From Paraphysomonas bandaiensis (lineage: Eukaryota > Chrysophyceae), in the NCBI GenBank assembly GCA_965644295.1, contig CBFFRP010000078.1, positions 186,001 through 250,000 of the forward strand: 64,000 nucleotides of DNA. The letters are read 5' to 3'. Positions 10,157 to 21,734 of this stretch are shown one piece after another. A model generated the notes under the pieces. It searched no databases, was not told the origin of the DNA, and was given only the letters and a program-made list of their open reading frames with translations. The translations under genes and the position numbers were made by a program. Positions within the stretch are counted from its first letter, which is position 1. Every line of letters begins with the position of its first letter.

Positions 10157-11829
10157 ATGACACAATGTGCATCACCAGGATGTGAAAATACGGCTACATT
10201 AGCCTGTCCAACATGCTTAAAGATAGGTATACCTCCTACTAGATTTTGTAGTCAGGAATGCTTTAAAAATAACTGGACGAATCATAAACAACTTCATAAA
10301 GCTATTAAATTAGCACGTCAAGAAGTGAAACAAGATCCATCTGCTGTTCCTAGTGAGTTTTATGGGTTTCAGTTCACTGGTCCACTGGTACGATACACAC
10401 ACACGTAGACATACACATACATATATACACATATATATATATATATGCTATACTTACATCATGTATATAGCGTCCAGCTATGGTTACACCTAAACGTGAA
10501 GTACCCCCTGAAATTCCTAGACCAGATTATGCGAATCATCCAACAGGCATTCCTGAAACTGAAATGCAAGACAGGCGTACGAATAACTCGATTAGAGTAT
10601 ACACACCAGAAGAAATTCAAGGTATTAGGGAGGCGTGTAGAATTGGTCGGGAGGTATTGGATATAGCGGCTGCAGCTGTGCGTGTTGGAGTTACATGCGA
10701 TGAGATTGATAGAGTGGTGAGTTATAATAATTATGCTCATTCTCGAAGATGTGTGTTTTCTATATATGTTCATCTTATCCTATTGTGTAGGTGCACGAGG
10801 CCACAATTGAGCGCGGGGCGTATCCTTCTCCTCTCAACTATCACCAATTCCCGAAATCAGTGGTATGTGCCTTCACTTTCCGTTACGACTTCTGTATTAC
10901 GTGTGCTGTGCCGTATACCATGAACTGAACACTACACGTATCTGACTGGTTTCATTGCTTAGTGTACATCTGTAAATGAAGTGATCTGCCATGGAATCCC
11001 AGGTACCGTATTGATTTGAACTGGTTCGCAAGGGACGATCACATTTATGTCATTGCTTGTTTTTGTTGTTCATTGGGTATTAATGTTACATTGTTTTTTT
11101 TTTTCTTTATTTGCTGCACTGTATGACATGACAATTATTACGTATATTGTCCCTCATATGGACATCACAACTCTCTACACTTTGTTGTATGATCGTATGT
11201 TTCGTTGTGTAGATATGCGCGAGCTAAAGGACGGTGATATTTTGAACCTAGACATATCCGTGTATTACAACGGCTACCATGGTGACTTAAATGAAACCTT
11301 CTGTGTGGGTAATGTGGATGAAGAGGGTCGTAAGCTAGTGGAGACAGCATATATGTGTCTCGCTAACGCAATTTCAATGGTCAAGCCAGGAACCCTTTAT
11401 AGAGACTTTGGGATGACCATTGCTAAAACGGCGAAAGCGAACAACTGCTCTGTTGTGCGAACTTATTGCGGACATGGTATTGGTACTCTTTTCCATACTG
11501 CCCCAAATGTGCCACATTACGCCAAAAACAAGGCCAAAGGTGTCTTGCAGCCGGGGCATGTGTTTACAATTGAACCAATGATTAATCTTGGTAAGTGCAA
11601 GTTATGGACATGAAGAACATATCCAGTATTTGATTGTGTATGTTATATAGGTGGCTACCGTGATGTCCTTTGGCCTGATGGCTGGACAGCCGTCACTGAA
11701 GATGGATCCAGGTCCGCTCAGTTTGAGCATACAATGGTAGTCACAGAGACGGGGTGTGAGCTTCTGACCGCACGAATTGGGGAACCCACTGACAGATTAG
11801 TTTGGAATCCGGAAACATTTTCGAAGTAG
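10157..11829 (+). CDS. METAP1: Methionine aminopeptidase type 1, copy 1
   Basis: This enzyme removes the initiator methionine from nascent cytosolic proteins at the ribosome. Six exons: 10157–10387, 10471–10716, 10791–10862, 10963–11002, 11213–11590 and 11651–11829, giving 381 residues (human about 386). An N-terminal C6H2 (MYND-like) zinc finger spans about residues 5–50 ([17 protein letters not shown], then [17 protein letters not shown]). The pita-bread catalytic domain follows. All five metal ligands are visible: two Asp in [16 protein letters not shown], His in YCGHGIG, Glu in FTIEPM and Glu in QFEHTM. The substrate-site His in [10 protein letters not shown] is present. A paralogue lies 3.6 kb downstream. 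This copy keeps the family consensus at sites where copy 2 differs, so it is the likelier main enzyme. Confidence 0.96.
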
Positions 11830-13752
11830 ATGTATGTGAGACCAAATCTTTATTACGTTTTTGAGTGACCATGACCTATGAGTACTTCTTAGCTATCTCA
11901 TTCTTAAAAATTTCTTCATGAACAATTATTTAAAGCCATCACTCCGCTGCTTTGATTTGACCCAAAAATAGCGAATTCTAGTAAACTGTTGGCTGATGAG
12001 CGTCAACTATTTCATAGTCAGTACATAGTGATCACAAATGAAAACAGCAGCCTTCATAATGTTGTAGCTGATGTGAATATAAATTAGCTAAACTTCAATG
12101 TTGAGTATTTTCAGGAGGGTATCGTTAAAATACTGAAGTTTTTATTGACAGTTCAAGATACTATCACTATCTACTCTAATAGTTAACTCTTTCACTGGAC
12201 GGTCATATTTCTTTTTATGGCAGAAAGCGGCTATTGAACGACTCAGTAACACTTACTTCTATTCACACTTAGTAATACTAAATTTTCTATTATGGTAAAT
12301 ATATCATATATCATATCGTACAGTACAACTCAGCAAGTTTCATTTCTTGAAGTAATTGATTTATAACATAATAGTATTACCACAAAGAAAGACAGACGAA
12401 ATAAGTATGGTCCAGCTTCACCTTCCAGTAGCAGTAGTATTACTTTAAAATGACAATTTTCTGTTTCGATTTTTGATTGGCCACTTTCATTTTTTTGCTT
12501 CTCAAATGATATCACTATCCCAGATACTATTGAAACCTGCCTTGGTGAAATCCCATGAATCAGAGGAGTGTATAGTTGAGGCTTCAGCGAATGAGAATGC
12601 TGCAGTATTGGTAAATGAGCACGGTGATATTCCATCAAGAGGGGCTAAACGTAAATCAGGTGGGCCGAGAACAAGTTGGTGCAATCAGGTTTCCAGCTGT
12701 TGTTGTTGACGTCGTCTTGAAGACTATGAGAACTGGAGAAATTCGAAGACTATATCAGAGAGGAAAGCTGCACCTACGTTTCTCCATCCCTCGGACAGTG
12801 GTTTAGTAAATGTAAGTAACATAAATCTTATTCGCTACTAGTGATGTATAAATCGTTATTAATTAATATCATCAGCACATTAGTTCTAAGTATATTAATC
12901 GCTATTTACCTTTATATGTGTGCACTGTCTGCAGATGATGATATAGCACGGCCTATAAGGCGTATCCACTGTCATCATATATGTAATGAATAGAGTGTAA
13001 ATGATGTCTTATTCATACTTTATCTTGATACTGTAGACTGGTATGTTGGAATAGCATCTTGTGAGCTAATGGATCAGGAGCTCCTGGGCTGTGATTGTAG
13101 TTATGAGATGCTGGTATCTGTCTGTGGGCTGGGAATATGCCGATCCACAAACAAATCCAGGCTTTTTTTGATGCATGTTGCTTTTTGACGAATATATTTC
13201 AGAGAAATAACAAAAAAAGGTCGATTATTTGCTGGATCTGACAGACAGATATCATACTTGAATGTATTTTCTATATATCGTGTTCAATTTCTATACAAAA
13301 AAAGCAAACACACACACTTCCAAAAAAACTTCAGACGTAGCATGTAGCATGGAATTCTGTACTGTTTTTTCATCCAATTTGGAATTCGGAATTCCAAGAA
13401 GGCCCCAACTTTTTAGACCAAGCCGCCTGAAAATAATTTTCAGCAAGTCCGCAAAATTCTGGGCCAGCATATATATACATACATGAATAGGCATCCTTTG
13501 TATATTTTTGTTCATAGATGCTTCTAATTTGGAGACAAAAATTATCTGTATTCCAACCGTAGTTGTATATTAGTTATATAGAGGACTTTTGCTTCAATTT
13601 ATTTCCGAAACAATATGATGCTGACTGCCGATATGCATACATATATACAGACATGCATGTATATGACAAGTCAACGCATCATACATACTTAACACCCTCA
13701 ATATACATACATATTCAATTCAGATTATCAATTAAATAGTTTTATAATTATC
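11830..13752. other. Spacer between MetAP1 copies
   Basis: Bases 11830 to about 12455 are the copy-1 version of a 3' flank that recurs after copy 2 (15417–15911) and again at 19232–19730. Copy 1 has about 110 extra bases near 12241–12345, starting with a CAGTAACACTTACTTCTATT motif that is tandemly repeated at 17308. Bases 12480–12805 hold two overlapping open stretches (KRKSGGPRTSW and VVLKTMRTGEIRRLYQ), one base apart in frame around a CAG|GT. They could be a decayed exon pair, but I recognise no family. A family-1 element lies at 13490–13634. Confidence 0.5.
13490..13634 (+). repeat. Family-1 TIR element, copy C
   Basis: GGCATCCTTTGTATATTTTT, GTTCATAGATGCTTCTAAT, CCAACCGTAGTTGTAT, then TTCAATTTATTTCCGAAA and GATGCTGACTGCCGATAT. 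Its right end lies about 20 bp from the point where homology between the two MetAP1 copies begins (about 13654). Confidence 0.8.
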
Positions 13753-15416
13753 ATGACACAATGTGCATCACCAGGATGTGAAAATACGGCTACATTAGCC
13801 TGTCCAACATGCTTAAAGATAGGTATACCTCCAACTAGATTTTGTAGTCAGGAATGCTTTAAAAATAACTGGACGAATCATAAACAACTTCATAAAGCTA
13901 TTAAATTAGCTCGTCAAGAAGTGAAACAAGATCCATCTGCTGTTCCTAGTGAGTTTTATGGGTTTCAGTTCACTGGTCCACTGGTACGATACACACACAC
14001 GTAGACATACACATACATATATACACATATATATATATATATGCTATACTTACATCATGTATATAGCGTCCAGCTATGGTTACACCTAAACGTGAAGTAC
14101 CCCCTGAAATTCCTAGACCAGATTATGCGAATCATCCAACAGGCATTCCTGAAACTGAAATGCAAGAAAGGCGTACGAATAAATCGATTAGAGTATACAC
14201 ACCAGAAGAAATTCAAGGTATTAGGGAGGCGTGTAGAATTGGTCGGGAGGTATTGGATATAGCGGCTGCAGCTGTGCGTGTTGGAGTTACATGCGATGAG
14301 ATTGATAGAGTGGTGAGTTATAATAATTATGCGCATTCTCGAAGATGTGTGTTTTCTGTATACGTTCATCTTATCCTACGGTGTAGGTGCACGAGGCCAC
14401 AATTGAGCGCGGGGCGTATCCTTCTCCTCTCAATTATCATCAATTCCCGAAATCATTGGTATGTACCTTCACCTTCCGTTACGACTTCTGTATTACGTGT
14501 GCTGTGCCGTATACCATGAACTGAACATCTTTGCTTAGTGTACATCTGTAAATGAAGTGATCTGCCATGGAATCCCAGGTACCGTATTGATTTGAACTGG
14601 TTCGCTAGGGACGATCACATTTATGTCATTGCTTGTTTTTGTTGTTCATTGGGTATTAATGTTACATTGTTTTGTATTTTTTTCTTTATTTACTCGAGAT
14701 GCAACTTCCATTATACCTGAGCTGCACTGTATGACACGACAATTATTACGTATATTGTTTTCGTTTAGACGTTGCGTGATCGTATGTTTCATTATGTAGA
14801 TATGCGCGAGCTGAAGGACGGTGATATTTTGAACCTAGACATATCCGTGTATTACAACGGCTACCATGGTGACTTAAATGAAACCTTCTGTGTGGGTAAT
14901 GTGGATGAAGAGGGTCGTAAGCTAGTGGAGACAGCATATATGTGTCTCGCTAACGCAATTTCAATGGTCAAGCCAGGAACCCTTTATAGAGACTTTGGGA
15001 TGGCCATTTCTAAAACTGCGAAAGCGAATAAGTGCTCTGTTGTGCGAACTTTTTGCGGACATGGTATTGGTACTCTTTTCCATACTGTCCCAGATGTGCC
15101 ACATTACGCCAAAAACAAGGCCAAAGGTGTCTTGCAGCCGGGGCATGTGTTTACAATTGAACCAATGATTAATCTTGGTAAGTGCAAGATATGGACATGA
15201 AGAACATATCCAGTATTTCATTGTGTATATTATGTAGGTGGCTACCGTGATGTCCTTTGGCCTGATGGCTGGACAGACGTCACTGAAGATGGATCCAGGT
15301 CCGCTCAGTTTGAGCATACAATGGTAGTCACAGAGACGGGGTGTGAGCTTCTGACCGCACGAATTGGGGAACCCACTGACAGATTAGTTTGGAATCCCGA
15401 TACATTTTCGAAATAG
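13753..15416 (+). CDS. METAP1: Methionine aminopeptidase type 1, copy 2
   Basis: Paralogue of the gene at 10157, with the same six-exon structure: 13753–13983, 14067–14312, 14387–14458, 14539–14578, 14800–15177 and 15238–15416 (381 residues). The zinc finger and all five metal ligands are intact, so it is probably active. It differs from copy 1 at 11 residues by my reading, mostly in the catalytic domain: PKSL for [11 protein letters not shown] for [16 protein letters not shown] for [16 protein letters not shown] for TAVTEDG, plus changes in the ANKCS helix. Several of these sites are strongly conserved in eukaryotic MetAP1, which hints at relaxed or altered selection on this copy. Introns also differ: intron 4 has indels. 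Upstream homology with copy 1 begins at about 13654, next to a family-1 element. Confidence 0.94.
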
Positions 15417-16617
15417 ATGTATGTGAGACCCAATCTTTATTCGTTTTTGAGTGACCATGACCTATGAGTACTTCTTAGCGATCACATTCTTAAAAATTTC
15501 TTCATGAAAATTTTTTTATTTCTGCTTGATTTGACCCAAAAATAGAGAATTCTAATAAACTGTTGGCTGATGAGCGTCAACTATTTCATAGTCAGTACTA
15601 AGAGATTAGATATGAAAGCAGCAGCCTTCATAATAATGTTGTAGCTGATGTGAATATAAATTAGCTAAACTTCAATGTTGAGTATCTTCAGGAGGGTATC
15701 GTTAAAATACTGAAGTTTTTATTGACAGTTCAAGATACTATCACTATCTACTCTAATAATTAACTCTTTCACTAAACGGTCATATTTCTTTTTATGGCAG
15801 AAAGCGGCTATTGAACGATTTAAAACGTAATAGTATTATCAAAAAAAGACAGGCGAAATAATTATGGTCCAGCTTCACCTTCCAGTAGCAGTAGTATTAC
15901 TTTAGAATGTCAACACAGCAGCATTTTATTATATGGTAACGCGGAAGCAAGCACATCTTAACAAGCAAACTAGATACCGTAGAATTAAACACTTGCATAG
16001 CTACGCTACAGAACCAATCAAGTTGAAAGAAGCGAAAGTTGCAGAATTATTACTTGCTGTCTCAATTTCAATTATTGCAATTAACTGCATTTATGCTTAG
16101 TCTGTAGCCTCTCCTCAATCAGATGTTGCCTCTTTTTCACCATATCACACTCCCTCTCGATTTTTGTTGCTGGACACACCAGATGACCCTCATATCCCAC
16201 CCCTGTCCAGCTATACACTATCTTGCATGTGCTCTCTACCGCTGGCTAAGACAGCAAAAGAGTCGATTTCGACGCTTCTTTACAGTAGGCCATAACCTTT
16301 TGCAAGACCTTCATCCACATACCTCCGAGCCACTTGGCACAATGCCTAAAGGAAGGCCACCAGATCGCCAAAATCTCAGCAGGGTATAGTACTGTTTCCC
16401 CTGGTTGCCGTGAGGTACATAAGGCAGTCCCCGAGGCAAATTGCACACAATGTATGTGTAGTCTTAAGCGTACCAGTGTTGTAGTGTAGTAGACTTAGAT
16501 CACTGCTTTCACTTATCATGCTGTACGTTGCACAACGTGTCCCCTACTACACATCTATCATATAGCGCCGGTGAGTCCCAGGACGCACGATCATGGCGAG
16601 CCTCATAACACACACTA

Positions 16618-16802
16618 AGAACGGAAGTGGTCGCATCTTGGTGCTTGCGGCGACGCAAAAGCAGCTTCTGTAGCGTTAAATAGTAGGATAAAAGAGTTTG
16701 TATTGATTAGTTACGGGTAGAGGTCTAAATAGTTTGTCTTGCATTCTTCTAGCCACTAATTGGTGCAGGCTTTCAACGCCTATTGCTAAATAATTAGACA
16801 TT
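16618..16802 (+). repeat. Dispersed repeat family 3, copy 1
   Basis: The block runs from GAAGTGGTCGCATCTTGGTG to CGCCTATTGCTAAATAATTA. A diverged inverted copy lies at 30617–30790, an exact copy at 20424–20608 (segmental duplication) and a partial one at 46545–46642. No coding potential seen. Confidence 0.7.
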
Positions 16803-17307
16803 CAAAAAGTCTTAATTGCAATTTGTTGGAATACGTATGGTTCTCTAAGATAGTACTGTAGAATACGTTAAATACAATGTGAAAAACAGTAATACGTAGT
16901 CAATAGTCAAAGGTGCTATATATGAATATGAAGTAAATTATCATCTTGTTCACAATAATGACATGTTAATATCCGAATCACGAGAGGCGAAGACTGGTTC
17001 GAATTAGATTAATCAAAGTATGCGGAGAAAGTGATTCAGAAGTTCGAATATATGTCATGGGGAATAGTAGCAAGAATAAGGACGCTCCGTTGCCATCGAA
17101 TGCAAGAACTACTAGCTGCAGAACGGGAACTTACATCAGAACAACAGGAGGACTAAGTCTCAAAGTTTCCGGACCGTAGTATTATTGGGGCAATCCTGTA
17201 TCTCGCACTACATACAAGACCAGATCTCGCTAATGACATTGAACTACTATAGAGATACGAGATACGTATGCATCTTGGCGGCTAGCAATAATTCATTTAT
17301 TGAATTA

Positions 17308-17398
17308 CTTAGTAACACTTACTTCTATTCACACTTAGTACTTAGTAACACTTACTTCTATTCACACTTAGTAACAACTTAGTAACACTTACTTCTAC
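17308..17398 (+). repeat. Short tandem repeat, about 33 bp unit
   Basis: The motif CTTAGTAACACTTACTTCTA followed by TTCACACTTAGTA is repeated about two and a half times. One isolated copy occurs at about 12243 in the MetAP1 copy-1 flank. The array is duplicated at 21114–21204. Confidence 0.8.
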
Positions 17399-17928
17399 AT
17401 TAGTATAGTATCAATTAATAATACTTGAGAGTTGATATGAATGAAGTAAATTATCATGTTTTACATGACAACGCAACATACATACAATTGTGTATGCAAT
17501 TATAATAAAGAGTCTATATCTAGTTTAATTACCATAAACTTTTCTCAACGATCGTAATTTTTAAAATGATCAATAGTCTATACAGTTAATAGCAATTGTT
17601 TAGTACTAAACTTCATTAACTGCGAATACAGCTACTTCAACTGTCCTTTCATTCCAGAGGCAACATTTCATGCGTAAAACATAAGTAATACTCTTGCGCA
17701 TATACTCATTACGGCTTTACCCTCAACTGAGAACAATTGAAGATCTTGATATTGCGAGTTTCATTGTACAAGTCCAAAAAAATCTAAAGAATTTACCTCA
17801 CTTGTTGTTATTACGCTACTCATGGGAACACTTAGTCGCAAGAGAGCTTTAAATATGCAATCGCTACCACTCAATCATGTACTGCACGAGAAAAAACTAC
17901 TAACTGGTACTTGAAACAGACAGCACAA

Positions 17929-19228
17929 TTACATCGCGTCACTATCATGTGCCGTGGCTGTGTTTTCGGTCAACAAACCACTTCCTTCAATATCACCCTT
18001 AGCATAGTCCTTGTATGTGATGTCACCCTTCCAGTACTTCTCGTAGCAGTACCAGGAAATAGCGATACCAATAATTACGGGAATGAAGCCATAGTAAAAG
18101 TGGTCCCAGTCATCATTACCAGCGATAAGAGGAGCCACGGTGAGGGAGATGATGCTCATGAGTTTAATAAGAATATTAAGGGCAGGGCCAGAAGTATCTT
18201 TGAAAGGGTCACCTACTGTGTCACCAACAACACAGGCTTTGTGAGTGTCAGTACCCTTTCCTCCGCATGCCTTCTCGATCTCAATGTACTTCTTGGAGTT
18301 ATCCCAAGCACCACCAGCGGTACTCATCATAATGGCAAGCATGGCGCCAGATGCAATAGATCCGCCAAGAAGCCCAGCAAGACAACGGGGTCCAACGAGG
18401 AATCCAATGAAGAGAGGAGAGAGAATGGCGTAAGCTCCGGGGAGAACCATTTCCTGAACCGATGAAACGGTACAGATCTCAACACAGCGCTCGGAGTCAG
18501 GCTCAGCGGTGCCTTCCATCAAACCAGGAATTGTATGGAACTGGCGGCGGACTTCCTCGATAATGGCAGCAGCAGCCTTTCTAACAGAAAGCATGGTAAG
18601 AGCAGCGAAGAGATAGGGAAGCATTGCACCGAAGAGCATTCCAGAAAATACAATAGGATCCCCCATGTTAATCTCGCCCTCAATATCGGCCTGCTTTTCA
18701 AACGCAGACAGAAGAGAAACAGCAGTGAGAACTGCAGAACCAATAGCGAAACCTTTGCCAGTAGCAGCAGTGGTGTTGCCAAGAGCATCCAGAGCATCGG
18801 TGGTGTCACGCACACGCTCGTCGAGCTCAGCCATCTCAGCAATACCACCAGCATTGTCAGCGACAGGTCCGTAAGCATCAGTTGCAAGGGTAACAGCCAG
18901 TGTGGAGAGCATACCGACAGCAGCAATGGCAATACCATATTCACCGGCGAGAGCATTGCAGCAAATAACGGTGAAAACAATCACAAAGATGGGTCCAACG
19001 CAAGAGATCATACCAACACCAAGACCCTGAATAATGACAGTGGCAGGACCGGTGAGACCAGCATCAGTGATTGACTTAACAGGCTTATAGGAGTAAGAAG
19101 TGAAGTATTCAGTCAACTCGCCAATGAGAACACCACAGAAAAGACCGAGAATGATGCATCCAAAGCACCTCCATCCGTCAGACTGACGGCCAGGGAAAAG
19201 TCCCCAGCAGATGAAGATAGAGAAGATA
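17929..19228 (-). pseudogene. Truncated V-PPase copy (C-terminal half only)
   Basis: This is a C-terminal copy of the V-PPase gene at 21735–24167, translating identically over about 430 residues. About 357 N-terminal residues are missing: the copy begins mid-gene at 19228, where it joins MetAP1 3'-flank sequence. It lacks the [11 protein letters not shown] substrate and metal site, the first membrane helices and the original promoter. The remaining frame has no stop and a fortuitous upstream ATG (19239), but a half pump should not work. The near-perfect match to the intact gene points to a very recent duplication or an assembly duplication. Confidence 0.92.
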
Positions 19229-20423
19229 GATAGACCCAATCTTTATTCGTTTTTGAGTGACCATGACCTATGAGTACTTCTTAGCGATCACATTCTTAAA
19301 AATTTCTTCATGAAAATTTTTTTATTTCTGCTTGATTTGACCCAAAAATAGAGAATTCTAATAAACTGTTGGCTGATGAGCGTCAACTATTTCATAGTCA
19401 GTACTAAGAGATTAGATATGAAAGCAGCAGCCTTCATAATAATGTTGTAGCTGATGTGAATATAAATTAGCTAAACTTCAATGTTGAGTATCTTCAGGAG
19501 GGTATCGTTAAAATACTGAAGTTTTTATTGACAGTTCAAGATACTATCACTATCTACTCTAATAATTAACTCTTTCACTAAACGGTCATATTTCTTTTTA
19601 TGGCAGAAAGCGGCTATTGAACGATTTAAAACGTAATAGTATTATCAAAAAAAGACAGGCGAAATAATTATGGTCCAGCTTCACCTTCCAGTAGCAGTAG
19701 TATTACTTTAGAATGTCAACACAGTAGTATTACTTTATATGGTAACGCGGAAGCAAGCACATCTTAACAAGCAAACTAGATACCGTAGAATTAAACACTT
19801 GCATAGCTACGCTACAGAACCAATCAAGTTGAAAGAAGCGAAAGTTGCAGAATTATTACTTGCTGTCTCAATTTCAATTATTGCAATTAACTGCATTTAT
19901 GCTTAGTCTGTAGCCTCTCCTCAATCAGATGTTGCCTCTTTTTCACCATATCACACTCCCTCTCGATTTTTGTTGCTGGACACACCAGATGACCCTCATA
20001 TCCCACCCCTGTCCAGCTATACACTATCTTGCATGTGCTCTCTACCGCTGGCTAAGACAGCAAAAGAGTCGATTTCGACGCTTCTTTACAGTAGGCCATA
20101 ACCTTTTGCAAGACCTTCATCCACATACCTCCGAGCCACTTGGCACAATGCCTAAAGGAAGGCCACCAGATCGCCAAAATCTCAGCAGGGTATAGTACTG
20201 TTTCCCCTGGTTGCCGTGAGGTACATAAGGCAGTCCCCGAGGCAAATTGCACACAATGTATGTGTAGTCTTAAGCGTACCAGTGTTGTAGTGTAGTAGAC
20301 TTAGATCACTGCTTTCACTTATCATGCTGTACGTTGCACAACGTGTCCCCTACTACACATCTATCATATAGCGCCGGTGAGTCCCAGGACGCACGATCAT
20401 GGCGAGCCTCATAACACACACTA

Positions 20424-20608
20424 AGAACGGAAGTGGTCGCATCTTGGTGCTTGCGGCGACGCAAAAGCAGCTTCTGTAGCGTTAAATAGTAGGATAAAAG
20501 AGTTTGTATTGATTAGTTACGGGTAGAGGTCTAAATAGTTTGTCTTGCATTCTTCTAGCCACTAATTGGTGCAGGCTTTCAACGCCTATTGCTAAATAAT
20601 TAGACATT
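20424..20608 (+). repeat. Dispersed repeat family 3, copy 2
   Basis: Copy of 16618–16802, carried along in the tandem duplication. Confidence 0.7.
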
Positions 20609-21113
20609 CAAAAAGTCTTAATTGCAATTTGTTGGAATACGTATGGTTCTCTAAGATAGTACTGTAGAATACGTTAAATACAATGTGAAAAACAGTAATA
20701 CGTAGTCAATAGTCAAAGGTGCTATATATGAATATGAAGTAAATTATCATCTTGTTCACAATAATGACATGTTAATATCCGAATCACGAGAGGCGAAGAC
20801 TGGTTCGAATTAGATTAATCAAAGTATGCGGAGAAAGTGATTCAGAAGTTCGAATATATGTCATGGGGAATAGTAGCAAGAATAAGGACGCTCCGTTGCC
20901 ATCGAATGCAAGAACTACTAGCTGCAGAACGGGAACTTACATCAGAACAACAGGAGGACTAAGTCTCAAAGTTTCCGGACCGTAGTATTATTGGGGCAAT
21001 CCTGTATCTCGCACTACATACAAGACCAGATCTCGCTAATGACATTGAACTACTATAGAGATACGAGATACGTATGCATCTTGGCGGCTAGCAATAATTC
21101 ATTTATTGAATTA

Positions 21114-21204
21114 CTTAGTAACACTTACTTCTATTCACACTTAGTACTTAGTAACACTTACTTCTATTCACACTTAGTAACAACTTAGTAACACTTACTT
21201 CTAC
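21114..21204 (+). repeat. Short tandem repeat, about 33 bp unit (duplicated copy)
   Basis: Same array as 17308–17398, carried in unit 2 of the segmental duplication. Confidence 0.8.
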
Positions 21205-21734
21205 ATTAGTATAGTATCAATTAATAATACTTGAGAGTTGATATGAATGAAGTAAATTATCATGTTTTACATGACAACGCAACATACATACAATTGTGTA
21301 TGCAATTATAATAAAGAGTCTATATCTAGTTTAATTACCATAAACTTTTCTCAACGATCGTAATTTTTAAAATGATCAATAGTCTATACAGTTAATAGCA
21401 ATTGTTTAGTACTAAACTTCATTAACTGCGAATACAGCTACTTCAACTGTCCTTTCATTCCAGAGGCAACATTTCATGCGTAAAACATAAGTAATACTCT
21501 TGCGCATATACTCATTACGGCTTTACCCTCAACTGAGAACAATTGAAGATCTTGATATTGCGAGTTTCATTGTACAAGTCCAAAAAAATCTAAAGAATTT
21601 ACCTCACTTGTTGTTATTACGCTACTCATGGGAACACTTAGTCGCAAGAGAGCTTTAAATATGCAATCGCTACCACTCAATCATGTACTGCACGAGAAAA
21701 AACTACTAACTGGTACTTGAAACAGACAGCACAA

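Larger units (their letters stand above)
15426..19231. repeat. Tandem segmental duplication, unit 1 (3806 bp)
   Basis: This unit begins 10 bases after the MetAP1 copy-2 stop and ends inside a truncated V-PPase. The following unit repeats it at an offset of exactly 3806. Matched frames (16123/19929, 17911/21717 and others) translate identically. The only mismatches I noticed lie around 15918–15936. The join at 19228–19232 is V-PPase sequence ending AGAAGATA, then GAT, then AGACCC of the MetAP1 3' flank. On the minus strand at 16081–16440 there is a frame with one stop (WTGVGYEGHLVCPATKIERE region) that could be a decayed gene fragment; it is unidentified. Confidence 0.92.

Noticed and set aside
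12473-12806. Possible two-exon fragment (KRKSGGPRTSW / TMRTGEIRRLYQ)
   Set aside because: No start, no further exons and no family resemblance; kept only as a remark in the spacer entry.
16081-16440. Minus-strand stretch resembling a decayed coding region, duplicated at 19887–20246
   Set aside because: An internal stop and no recognised family; too weak to call a pseudogene on its own.
16990-17015. GGTTCGAATTAG resembling a tRNA B-box/T-loop
   Set aside because: No acceptor stem, D-arm or anticodon arm could be built around it.
17911-19074. Plus-strand frames of 184 and 179 codons (and copies at 21717–22880 and 23055–23726)
   Set aside because: Antisense shadows of the V-PPase gene and its truncated copy.
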